This document shows positions 55,429 to 62,546 of a stretch of DNA of 64,000 nucleotides, one piece after another (positions within the stretch are counted from its first letter, which is position 1; every line of letters begins with the position of its first letter). This DNA is from G963676655 sp963678305 (GTDB lineage: Bacteria > Verrucomicrobiota > Lentisphaeria > Victivallales > Victivallaceae): assembly GCA_963678305.2 (NCBI GenBank), contig CAXXVV010000015.1:275999-339998 (forward strand). The letters run 5' to 3'. Under the pieces are notes generated by a model, which had not been told where the DNA came from, ran no database searches, and was given only the letters and a program-made list of their open reading frames with translations. The position numbers and the translations under genes were made by a program.

Positions 55429-56136
55429 ATGAGAAAAGAAATCGGGATGATGTTTAACCGGGATATGGTCCGGGCTATTTTGTCGGGTCAAAAGACGCAG
55501 ACCAGGCGGATGATTAAACCGCAGCCGGCAAGCGGAGTTAGAAGGTCAATTTTTGTAGAATCTGGAATAGAAGACGGGCATGGTCGGGAAGTTAAAAGAA
55601 CTTATAATGCCGGTGATCTGATTTATGTAAGGGAGACGTTTAAACTGGTGTATAACATTGACGGTTTGGTTTGCGCAGTGAAATATAAGGCCGATGATGC
55701 TGAAAAAAATATTCCTCCTGAAGATGATGATATTGGAATAATTCAAGGTAGCGCAAGTAAGTGGAAATCGGCAATTCATATGCCGAAGTCATTAGCCCGG
55801 ACTTGGCTGGAAGTTGTTAGTTTACGGGTTGAGCGGCTGCAGGATATCAGCGAGAATGACGCAATCAGGGAAGGGGTTGAGAATAACTGTTTGTTATCAT
55901 CATGGGATAATGAAACAAAAAAATTTATTGTAAAAGATAAGTCTTATTGTCATCATAACTGTGAAACGTGTCAGGTAATCAATGAATATACACGCTATCC
56001 ATTTGACCATGATAGTGAAGAATGTTATTCCGCAGTTGAATCATATTCGACGCTTTGGAATTCGATTTATGGCAATTGGGAGGTAAATCCGTGGGTTTGG
56101 GTGACTGAATTTAAGAAAGTGGACAAGGTGGACTGA
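55429..56136 (+). CDS. Phage ASCH-like/morphogenesis-associated protein
   Basis: 235 residues. MMFNRDMVRAILSGQKTQTR, the early GDLIYVRETF, then SAIHMPKSLARTWLEVVSLR, VERLQDISENDAIREGV, and the ending WNSIYGNWEVNPWVWVTEFK are the conserved blocks of a widespread phage protein with an ASCH-like (PUA-related) fold that may bind RNA. It is sometimes annotated as morphogenetic protein, but its role is unknown. A cysteine insert (CHHNCETCQVINEYTRYPFD) near residues 175-195 is unusual. Site AAGGTGG, ATG at normal spacing. Confidence 0.8.
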   Translation: MRKEIGMMFNRDMVRAILSGQKTQTRRMIKPQPASGVRRSIFVESGIEDGHGREVKRTYNAGDLIYVRETFKLVYNIDGLVCAVKYKADDAEKNIPPEDDDIGIIQGSASKWKSAIHMPKSLARTWLEVVSLRVERLQDISENDAIREGVENNCLLSSWDNETKKFIVKDKSYCHHNCETCQVINEYTRYPFDHDSEECYSAVESYSTLWNSIYGNWEVNPWVWVTEFKKVDKVD

Positions 56137-56188
56137 ATGGACGGAAGTTTAACCACGAAAAGCACGAAAAAAGAAAGAAGGTGAAGTT
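56137..56188. repeat. CACGAAA words with AAAGAAAGAAGGTG leader
   Basis: AACCACGAAAAGCACGAAAA then AAAGAAGGTGAAGTT before the 56189 start. Third copy of the same leader. Confidence 0.85.
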
Positions 56189-56689
56189 ATGATGAAATTA
56201 AGGTATATAATTGGTTGGCTTTTTGTCAGACCACGACGTTGGTTTTTTGGCAAAATGATTAGAAATTGCTATCTGCAATTGTGGTGGGAAAAAATTGATT
56301 ATATGCCGGGATATTACTCTCCTAATCTTCACTGGTGGTTGATGTATAAAACAATTTTTAAATTTTTCAAATGGTTGGATTACGATGCATGGAGAACCTT
56401 TTGTACATGGGAAAACGGTTGGCTTAAATATAAACCATGGATTGCTAGAGTAATTTATCGAATTGGAAAGACGACGGCTGGTTGGCATATAGATGGCGGC
56501 GAATGTTATCATTGTGGGAGTATTTATGGCGATCCGGTTGATTTGTCTGACGATGAAACGGGTAGAACTTTTATTTTAAAAGACACTTGGATTGTTTCGA
56601 CTCCAGATGGAACTGATTACAGATTTAGAGGTATAACAATATGCCCTAAATGCGGATTTAAACAGGATTATGAAGATGGTTCTCTATAA
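56189..56689 (+). CDS. Hypothetical phage protein with zinc-ribbon cysteines
   Basis: 166 residues, very Trp/Tyr-rich at the start (IGWLFVRPRRWFFGKMIRNC, HWWLMYKTIFKFFKWLDYDA), with CYHCGS near residue 110 and CPKCGFKQDYEDG at the end forming a probable zinc ribbon. The first 80 residues might associate with a membrane. No family recognised. Confidence 0.5.
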   Translation: MMKLRYIIGWLFVRPRRWFFGKMIRNCYLQLWWEKIDYMPGYYSPNLHWWLMYKTIFKFFKWLDYDAWRTFCTWENGWLKYKPWIARVIYRIGKTTAGWHIDGGECYHCGSIYGDPVDLSDDETGRTFILKDTWIVSTPDGTDYRFRGITICPKCGFKQDYEDGSL

Positions 56690-56743
56690 TCATTTCTAAT
56701 TTCTAATTCGTAATTTCTAATTGAATAAAAAAGGAACTTTTTT
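56690..56743. repeat. Reverse ATTAGAA words with GGAACTTTTTT leader
   Basis: TTTCTAATTTCTAATTCG words, then AAAAAAGGAACTTTTTT directly before the ATG. The same leader occurs at 62531-62546 before the glycosyltransferase. Confidence 0.85.
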
Positions 56744-57559
56744 ATGGGTCGGACTTGTCAATCGATGAATGTGGAGACGCTGCGGCGATTCCTGGGGCCG
56801 GAGGGAATGGGCAGCGAGGAGCATCGTCGGCGCGGGGATTATTGTCTGGTAATGGTCCAGTTTAGTCTCGGGGCGCGGATTGGCGAGGTTATTCCGTTGA
56901 CATGGCATGATGTTTGGGATTTTAAGAGCCATAAAGCCCGGGAAAGAGTTACCCGGATAAAGTTGAAAACCGGTTGCGGCAAGGCGAATAAAGCGAATAA
57001 AGCGAAGAAAGCGAAGAAAGTTAAAAGCGGAAAAGGCCGCGGGCGCGGAAAGAAGTCGGTTGCACCCGCCGCGCCGCAGAAGCCGGTTAAGATTACCGGA
57101 AGTTTGACCAGCGAGGCTCAGGATGCGGTGACGGAATATTTCCACTATCGCCGGGATTATTTGAAAAAACACGGGCGAAGGCTGTTGGGTCGGCATTATG
57201 TGTTCTGCCGTGCCACCAGGACTGAGCCGAGCAGTTATATATACGTATGGGGCGTGTACAAGCGGGTGATCGAGGAGTTGGGGTTGGATACCGGCAACCG
57301 GTTCACTTATTCAACTCACTCCATGAGGAAGACGTTCGCCCAGATGTGGGAGGCGGCGTTCTTCAACGCGTATATCCGGCGGGAGAATGTGGCGGCGGAT
57401 AATATGGCGGGGATCAAGTTGGCGATGCGTTATGCCAAGCGCATGACAATGAAGTTGACCGGACATAAGACCGAATCGGCATACGAGGCATACACGGAAC
57501 GTCCGGCTGATGATCCGTGCGAGATGCGTCCGGCGGTGTTGGATGAGGTGTTTAAGTAA
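56744..57559 (+). CDS. Tyrosine recombinase (phage integrase family), lacking N-terminal domain
   Basis: 271 residues, shorter than usual integrases (~350-400), with little before the catalytic domain. Catalytic set: Arg in FSLGARIGEVIPLTW, HxxR in STHSMRKTFAQMW, the second His in KLTGHKTESAYEAY whose last Tyr is the likely nucleophile. Between box I and the HxxR box is a Lys/Ala insert (KANKANKAKKAKKVKSGKGR) from a nine-base in-frame tandem repeat (56981-57020). The enzyme would integrate or excise the element. It lies in the middle of the gene order rather than at an edge, so it could instead resolve or circularise DNA. Confidence 0.85.
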   Translation: MGRTCQSMNVETLRRFLGPEGMGSEEHRRRGDYCLVMVQFSLGARIGEVIPLTWHDVWDFKSHKARERVTRIKLKTGCGKANKANKAKKAKKVKSGKGRGRGKKSVAPAAPQKPVKITGSLTSEAQDAVTEYFHYRRDYLKKHGRRLLGRHYVFCRATRTEPSSYIYVWGVYKRVIEELGLDTGNRFTYSTHSMRKTFAQMWEAAFFNAYIRRENVAADNMAGIKLAMRYAKRMTMKLTGHKTESAYEAYTERPADDPCEMRPAVLDEVFK

Positions 57560-57736
57560 TTAGAAATTAGTAATTAGAAATTAGAAATTAGAACGGAGGC
57601 GAAGCCGTAGAGGCTGGCGGGACGCCAGAGCAAAGCGTCAATTAGAAATTAGGACGGAGGCGAAGCCGTAGAGGCTGGCGGAACGCCAGAACGAAGCGTC
57701 AATTAGAAATTAATTAAGAAAGAAAGCGGGTGAAAG
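57560..57736. repeat. Two tandem 53-bp hairpin elements set in ATTAGAA words
   Basis: 57560-57592 ATTAGAA words. Element copy 2 spans 57593-57645, copy 3 57654-57706 (each ACGGAGGCGAAGCCGTAGAG, then GCTGGCGGRACGCCAG, then AAGCGTCAATTAG). Spacing of about 61 bases. Copy 1 is at 52521. The unit itself ends in ATTAG, the first bases of the heptamer word, which suggests insertion at that word. Confidence 0.9.
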
Positions 57737-58189
57737 ATGATTGAGGACAGGTTTAAATTCAGAGGAAAACGCCTTGATGATGGCGAATGGGTTTATGGGT
57801 ATTATGCTTATATACCTAAAAAAACAGGCATACAGAGAATTATTATTGATCCTACAAACATACATGTAATTACTGATGAACAGGGAGTTTACAGCATAGT
57901 TGATCCTGATACAGTCGGTCAATGTGTCGGGCTTAAGGATAAGAACGGTAAGTTGATTTATGAGGGGGATATTGTTGTTGCATATTCTCAGGGAGATAAA
58001 GGAACATTCCAAGTAAAGTGGCGACAGGAATGTCAACCTATATGGCTTTTATATCCTGCTTGGCAGCATCATAAACCATGGAATTTACACGCTCAAAAGC
58101 TGGAAGACGGAAGCTATCAAGATTCAGTTGAAATTATTGGCAATATGAATGATAATCCAGAGTTGATTGAAACTAGTAAAAAGAGGTAA
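57737..58189 (+). CDS. YopX-family phage protein
   Basis: 150 residues. Conserved YopX blocks: FKFRGKRLDDGEWVYGYYAY, TVGQCVGLKDKNGKLIYEGD, IVVAYSQGDKGTFQVKW, and the C-terminal VEIIGNMNDNPELI. Widespread in phages of Gram-positive and Gram-negative hosts; the function is not known. Site AAGCGGGTG precedes the ATG. Confidence 0.9.
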   Translation: MIEDRFKFRGKRLDDGEWVYGYYAYIPKKTGIQRIIIDPTNIHVITDEQGVYSIVDPDTVGQCVGLKDKNGKLIYEGDIVVAYSQGDKGTFQVKWRQECQPIWLLYPAWQHHKPWNLHAQKLEDGSYQDSVEIIGNMNDNPELIETSKKR

Positions 58190-58390
58190 TTTATCGGCAA
58201 AATCATAATACTTATAGGAAATATTATGTTTTGAGGTTGAGAAGGCAGGATTAAGAAAAATTAAAAAGCTAATGAAATAAAGATTAAACAAATTAGCTAA
58301 TGATAGCTTTAAAGTATAAAGATTAATTAAAGATATAAAATAAATGATAAATCATGTAAAGGCTTTATGATGAATTAAATATGAATAATA
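58190..58390. other. AT-rich non-coding stretch before the packaging genes
   Basis: No repeat words and no gene. TAATGAAATAAAG / GCTAATGATAGC phrases recur. Its base composition is far more AT-rich than both sides, as is common near phage cos sites or origins. Confidence 0.4.
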
Positions 58391-58425
58391 ACTAGAGGAG
58401 GGGGGTGTTTATCTCTAGACGATTT
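58391..58425. other. Candidate cohesive-end (cos) region
   Basis: CTAGAG (58392-58397) and CTCTAG (58413-58418) are inverted around AGGGGGGTGTTTAT. A GC-rich core in AT-rich DNA, just ahead of an HNH endonuclease-TerS-TerL set, is where cos sites lie in many HK97-like phages. HNH proteins beside the terminase are known to act in cos cleavage. Position and look only; no overhang can be shown. Confidence 0.3.
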
Positions 58426-58504
58426 TATTGCTAGACCGTAAACCATACTCGATTTAAAAAAATGACAGCAAATAAACCGCCGCAAAACAAGAAAAATAGC
58501 ACAA

Positions 58505-58891
58505 ATGAACAAAATCAAAAAATTTACGTTACCGACTCCAACCGTCAAAAAGCAGTTTGTAGCTCCTGGGCAAACCTTTAAACGTCAATCGTTTATCAAG
58601 CGTTCTGAGGGTGTTGAAATTGCTCAATTAAGAAGCTCTGCTAGATGGCAAAGATTGCGCACAAAAATGTTATCGACGTATCCGACCTGTTTCATTTGTG
58701 GTGATTTAGCAACTGAAGTTCATCATATTATTGAGGCTGCCGTTGATCGGGATTTGTTCTTTGATATTGATAATCTGGCGTCGGTTTGTGAATCCTGCCA
58801 AAAGAAAGTTCATGGGGCATATCGCCGTGGCTTTACCTGGGAATTTTTGATTGCCAATAATGAAAAGGAAACTACTGATGGCGGGTGTTAA
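58505..58891 (+). CDS. HNH endonuclease (packaging-associated)
   Basis: 128 residues. The zinc-binding HNH core reads CFICGDLATEVHHIIEAAVD, then DIDNLASVCESCQKKVHG, with both CxxC pairs, the HH and the Asn in place. Before it is a basic stretch (IKRSEGVEIAQLRSSARWQR). HNH proteins in this position help the terminase cut the packaging site of cos phages. It overlaps the start region of terS by 14 bases. Confidence 0.9.
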   Translation: MNKIKKFTLPTPTVKKQFVAPGQTFKRQSFIKRSEGVEIAQLRSSARWQRLRTKMLSTYPTCFICGDLATEVHHIIEAAVDRDLFFDIDNLASVCESCQKKVHGAYRRGFTWEFLIANNEKETTDGGC

Positions 58892-59366
58892 AGGCAGATC
58901 AGGAGGTCATAATAAACTTACTTTGAATGAAATGCAGGTCCGCGGTGAACGCAAAAGCCGCCTTCCTAAAAATCCACCGGATCAGATTGGTGATCGGATC
59001 GCAAAAATTGAGGGCCTCGGTGAAATTGGCCAGAAAATGTTTGAATATTATGAACCCATGCTCTATAACAACGGCACGATCGATACTACCGACGCAATTG
59101 CTTTTCACCTTTTATGCAAAACCTATCAGGACTGGTATAATGCTGCTCAGGAAATCATTGAAAAAGGCCGTTATTATGATGTTTTTGATAAAGATGGTGT
59201 CTTGGTTGAAAAAAAGATCGGACCCTGGGTCAAAGACGAACAGCAGCTTGCCAAGCAACTTAAAGATCTTTGCCGCGAGTTCGGTCTAACTCCGGTTTCC
59301 CGGTCAAATGTTGAAAAAATCAGCCGCGGCAAATCGCTTAATCCGTTTGGAGGCATTACTAAATGA
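58878..59366 (+). CDS. Phage terminase small subunit (P27-like)
   Basis: 162 residues from the ATG at 58878 (AAGGAAA site); an ATG at 58851 is too far inside the HNH gene. The start AGVKGRSGGHNKLT and the helical middle (GEIGQKMFEYYEPMLYNNGT, TDAIAFHLLCKTYQDWYNAA) fit P27-family TerS. The final SRSNVEKISRGKSLNPFGGI is typical. It recognises the packaging site and delivers it to TerL. Four-base overlap with terL (ATGA). Confidence 0.85.
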   Translation: MAGVKGRSGGHNKLTLNEMQVRGERKSRLPKNPPDQIGDRIAKIEGLGEIGQKMFEYYEPMLYNNGTIDTTDAIAFHLLCKTYQDWYNAAQEIIEKGRYYDVFDKDGVLVEKKIGPWVKDEQQLAKQLKDLCREFGLTPVSRSNVEKISRGKSLNPFGGITK

Positions 59367-60988
59367 GAATTCCGAAACTATGGCTCGAACCGATTCAGGG
59401 TTATGACCCGTGGCGTAATTCAAAAGCCTTCACTTTTGACATTAAAACAGCTAATGCCTGCTGCGACTTTTTCCCTCGCTACCTGACCCACGGCAAAGGT
59501 GAGTGGGCGGGCAAACCTTTCGAACTTGAGCGCTGGCAAAAAAAATATATCGGACATCTTTTCGGCTGGAAACGATCCGACGGCACCCGGCGTTATCGTA
59601 AATCTTTTCTGTACGTACCTAAAAAGAATGGTAAAACCCAGCTAGCCGCCGGTGTCGGGATTATTTTGATGGTTGCGGATGACGAACCGGGGGCGGAAGT
59701 CTATTCCGCTTCTGGCGATAAGGACCAGGCGGCATTAATTTTCGAGGCTGGCAGTTACATGGTTGAAAATAAGCAGGAACTTAACGAACTTATTAGGATT
59801 CTACCGGGATATAAACTGATGAAATTCGATACTACCGGATCATATTGGAAAGTTCTGTCAAGTGAGGCGAAAACTAAACACGGACCGAATATTCACGGCT
59901 TAATTCTTGATGAATTGCATGTTTTTCCCAATGATGAATTGATTGATACGCTTGAAAATGGTACTGCCGCCCGAACTCAACCGCTGACATTAGCACTTAC
60001 AACCGCCGATTATGACCGCGTTTCGCCGTGTAATGACGAGCTTGAATACGCCATCAAGGTCCGTGACGGCATTATTGACGATCCTTATTACCTGCCGGCG
60101 CTCTGGATAACCGACCCGGAAGCCGACTGGACCAGTGAAAAAACCTGGAAGGCCGCCAACCCGAATTACGACATAACCGTTAAAAAATCTTATTTTGAAG
60201 AAAAAGTAAAAAAAGCGCAAGAACAACCCAGCAAGGAAAACTCTTTCAAACGCCTTCATCTTAACATACAAACCAAACAGGAGCATAAATGGATGGATTT
60301 GCAAAAATGGGACGCATCCGGCCAGACCCTCGACCCGTCGGAACTCCTCGGTAAACCCTGTTTTGCCGGACTCGACCTATCAAATACCCGCGACATTACC
60401 GCCAAAGCGCTCTTTTTTCCCGATTATTGCGCACTTTTGCTCAAATTCTGGGTCCCGGAATTCACCGCCAAACAGAAACTTGAATACCAGATCTGGCACG
60501 ATCAGGGCTATGTCAACCTCTGCGACGGCCCCGTCGTCGATTATGAACAGGTTCGCACCGATCTATTGGATGATTCCGAACGCTATCAGGTCCTCGGCGT
60601 CGGCTTCGACCCCTATAATGCCGCCCAACTTTCGGTTAAACTGGCCGATACCGACGGCCTGCCGATGATCTCCTTCCGCCAGGGCTTCCTTTCGATGTCC
60701 GAACCGATTAAGCAGATGGAACGCCTTATCCTGACCCGTTCCCTGGTTCACTTTGCTAACCCCGTCCTGCGCTGGATGATCTCCAACGCCGATATCAAGG
60801 AGGACCCCGCCGGCAACGTCAAAATCGTCAAACCCGGCAAGGATTCGCCGAAAAAGGTCGACGGCGTCGTTGCCTCGGTCATGGCAATCGGCCTTTCCAT
60901 CGCCCATAAAGTCGAAGAAGAATCGATCTTCGATTCCGATCCCGACGCCTTCGCCGCCGCCATCAAGAAAATATATAATGAAAGTTAA
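59363..60988 (+). CDS. Phage terminase large subunit
   Basis: 541 residues, full length for the Terminase_1/HK97 type. ATPase: LYVPKKNGKTQLAAG (Walker A, near residue 90), GLILDELHVF (Walker B), and LALTTADYD as coupling motif. Nuclease: AGLDLSNTRD (first acidic) and PKKVDGVVASVMAIGLS (last acidic region). It packs DNA and cuts ends. Codon choice changes inside the gene: the last third (from about 60.3 kb) is rich in C-ending codons, like the glycosyltransferase at 62.5 kb, while the first part is like the upstream genes. This suggests a recombination point within terL. Confidence 0.93.
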   Translation: MRIPKLWLEPIQGYDPWRNSKAFTFDIKTANACCDFFPRYLTHGKGEWAGKPFELERWQKKYIGHLFGWKRSDGTRRYRKSFLYVPKKNGKTQLAAGVGIILMVADDEPGAEVYSASGDKDQAALIFEAGSYMVENKQELNELIRILPGYKLMKFDTTGSYWKVLSSEAKTKHGPNIHGLILDELHVFPNDELIDTLENGTAARTQPLTLALTTADYDRVSPCNDELEYAIKVRDGIIDDPYYLPALWITDPEADWTSEKTWKAANPNYDITVKKSYFEEKVKKAQEQPSKENSFKRLHLNIQTKQEHKWMDLQKWDASGQTLDPSELLGKPCFAGLDLSNTRDITAKALFFPDYCALLLKFWVPEFTAKQKLEYQIWHDQGYVNLCDGPVVDYEQVRTDLLDDSERYQVLGVGFDPYNAAQLSVKLADTDGLPMISFRQGFLSMSEPIKQMERLILTRSLVHFANPVLRWMISNADIKEDPAGNVKIVKPGKDSPKKVDGVVASVMAIGLSIAHKVEEESIFDSDPDAFAAAIKKIYNES

Positions 60989-61041
60989 CAGTTACCAGTT
61001 ACCAGTTATCAGTAAAAAAAAACAAAAGAAAGGAAACAACT
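60989..61041. repeat. GTTACCA word array
   Basis: CAGTTACCAGTTACCAGTTA words (60988-61013), the reverse complement of AACTGGT, then AAAGAAAGGAAACAACT before the next ATG. Recurs at 61252-61283. Confidence 0.9.
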
Positions 61042-61257
61042 ATGTATGATTTTTTAAAAGTAACTGATTGTAATAATAAAATAAATTTGATTCCTCTTTC
61101 AGATATCCAGTTGATTCAGGAATCATCTTCAGAAGATTATTTAACAACAATAGTTTTAAAATCAAAAAATTTTGAATGGGGAGGATATCTTGAAATATGG
61201 TGTCTTGAATCCATTGAAACCATTAATCAACAATTAAGGGTTATAGCCAAAAGTTAA
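61042..61257 (+). CDS. Small hypothetical phage protein
   Basis: 71 residues (YDFLKVTDCNNKINLIPLSD, EDYLTTIVLKSKNFEWGGYL), beta-rich, without a known motif. AAAGGAAA site. Its wording resembles small LytTR- or PH-like fragments, but that is not strong. The stop codon falls at the first bases of the next GTTACCA array. Confidence 0.45.
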   Translation: MYDFLKVTDCNNKINLIPLSDIQLIQESSSEDYLTTIVLKSKNFEWGGYLEIWCLESIETINQQLRVIAKS

Positions 61258-61307
61258 CAGTTACCAGTTACCAGTTACCAGTAAAAACAAAACGAAAGGA
61301 ACCCAAA
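61258..61307. repeat. GTTACCA word array
   Basis: Three or four CAGTTAC heptamers (61252-61283), then AACGAAAGGAACCC before the ATG. Confidence 0.9.
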
Positions 61308-61571
61308 ATGAAAAAAAAGATTACTCCATGGTATATAACTTATGCGGAACTGAGAATCAAGGTGATCATCCGGCAACTAAAACGCGCCGCCCCGATTTAT
61401 GCCAGCTCAAAAGGCATATCCGGACAATTCTGGACTAAAGAGTTTTCATTTAAAGGACATAGCTTCAAACTAACGTTTATTCCCGGCAATCTTTTACTGC
61501 CCTATACCTGCAAAATGGACGGTAAAGAGATCGGCCATTACGAAGAAATAGAACAATGTTTAAAATTTTAA
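61308..61571 (+). CDS. Small hypothetical phage protein
   Basis: 87 residues, basic N-terminus (KKITPWYITYAELRIKVIIR, QLKRAAPIYASSKGISGQFW) and a beta C-terminal part (FSFKGHSFKLTFIPGNLLLP, YTCKMDGKEIGHYEEI). No family recognised. AAAGGAAC site. AT-rich bases 61570-61625 hold reverse ATTAGAA words. Confidence 0.45.
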   Translation: MKKKITPWYITYAELRIKVIIRQLKRAAPIYASSKGISGQFWTKEFSFKGHSFKLTFIPGNLLLPYTCKMDGKEIGHYEEIEQCLKF

Positions 61572-61642
61572 AATTTTTTAAAGTTTTCCAACATTTCTAA
61601 TTCCTAATTTCTAATTTCTAATTAATCTGAAAGGATTTAATC

Positions 61643-61954
61643 ATGTCACCAAAAAACCAATTCAACACTACCGCCACCATCTGCGTCATCGTCCAGGACA
61701 GCGTAATGCTTCATCCTTATTTGCGGGATATTCTCCTCCGGATCGACGCCCAGACCGTTCCCGCCGCTGAAAAAATCCTGCTGCTCAACGGTTTTCCGCT
61801 CCCCGACTGGTTCTACCAGGAGTTTTCCGACTGGACCTTCACCGAAAACCGTTTTGTCGAAACCGATTGCAATCTCGTTTATGTCGTCACCAATCTTCCG
61901 GATATCGCCGGCTATAACCACTTTTTCACCCTTTTACAGGAGCATACCCAATGA
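61643..61954 (+). CDS. Fragment-like protein resembling the start of a GT-A (family 2) glycosyltransferase
   Basis: 103 residues. ATICVIVQDSVMLHPYLRDI, LRIDAQTVPAAEKILLLNG follows the usual opening of family 2 glycosyltransferases (a first strand, then QT... and a second strand), but no DxD motif follows and the protein stops. It may be a truncated or regulatory remnant. The leader AAAGGATTTAATC equals that of the 63729 gene. ATGA overlap with the next gene couples them. Confidence 0.45.
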   Translation: MSPKNQFNTTATICVIVQDSVMLHPYLRDILLRIDAQTVPAAEKILLLNGFPLPDWFYQEFSDWTFTENRFVETDCNLVYVVTNLPDIAGYNHFFTLLQEHTQ

Positions 61955-62196
61955 CCATCAACTGGATCACCCGCTGCCGCGACTGGGCTTTTCACCATCT
62001 AACCCTCCATCTGGTGGAAAAACTCCCCGGTCACGATCATGTTTTCGACGCCCCCGTCGAAACCGCCGACCTGACTGTCGTCTGCAGCCCCAATTTTCTT
62101 AAATCCGGCGTCCCGGCCAGCGAATCGGTTATCCTCCGCCTCGATTCCCACCGCTGGTACGAAACCCCGCTTAATCTTTCGAGTACGAAAGATTAA
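61951..62196 (+). CDS. Small hypothetical protein coupled to 61643-61954
   Basis: 81 residues, starting in an ATGA overlap. TINWITRCRDWAFHHLTLHL, then ETADLTVVCSPNFLKSGVPA, SESVILRLDSHRWYE. The ADLTVVCSPNFL strand followed by a sugar-like 'LRLDSHRW' hints at the first domain of a GT-B glycosyltransferase, incomplete here. C-ending codon bias as in the glycosyltransferase at 62547. Confidence 0.45.
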   Translation: MTINWITRCRDWAFHHLTLHLVEKLPGHDHVFDAPVETADLTVVCSPNFLKSGVPASESVILRLDSHRWYETPLNLSSTKD

Positions 62197-62244
62197 GTAA
62201 TTAGAAATTAGAAATTAGAAATTAGAAATGAAAGGGAAAATACA
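62197..62244. repeat. ATTAGAA heptamer array
   Basis: Four TTAGAAA heptamers (62200-62229) and the leader AAAGGGAAAATACA before the ATG. Confidence 0.9.
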
Positions 62245-62475
62245 ATGAAAAAATATTATTTATCCGGTTATTATCCAACTAAGAAAAAATTAAAAAAGTT
62301 AAAAAAGAAAGGTAGAATACCGATTCCATTGCCTCCTCCCTTGGGCATAATCAAGGGGCTTGGACAAACTTTATTAAGTTTTAATGCAGATCCATTTACC
62401 AAAGAACATTATGAAAGACAAAAAAAGTATAAAAAATATCAAAAACGGTATAAAAAAATTTTCAAGGGTTCATAA
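62245..62475 (+). CDS. Small lysine-rich hypothetical protein
   Basis: 76 residues, strongly basic (KKKLKKLKKKGRIPIPLPPP; YERQKKYKKYQKRYKKIFKG) around a short proline/glycine centre (LGIIKGLGQTLLSF). Could bind nucleic acid or a membrane. No family recognised. AT-rich, unlike its neighbours. Confidence 0.45.
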   Translation: MKKYYLSGYYPTKKKLKKLKKKGRIPIPLPPPLGIIKGLGQTLLSFNADPFTKEHYERQKKYKKYQKRYKKIFKGS

Positions 62476-62546
62476 GGGATATTTTCCCTTATCCTACATT
62501 TCTAATTTCTAATTCGTAATTTCTAATTAAAAAAAGGAACTTTTTT
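62476..62546. repeat. Reverse ATTAGAA words with GGAACTTTTTT leader
   Basis: TTTCTAATTTCTAATTCG words (62501-62529), then AAAAAAAGGAACTTTTTT directly before the ATG; the same combination as before the recombinase at 56744. Confidence 0.9.
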
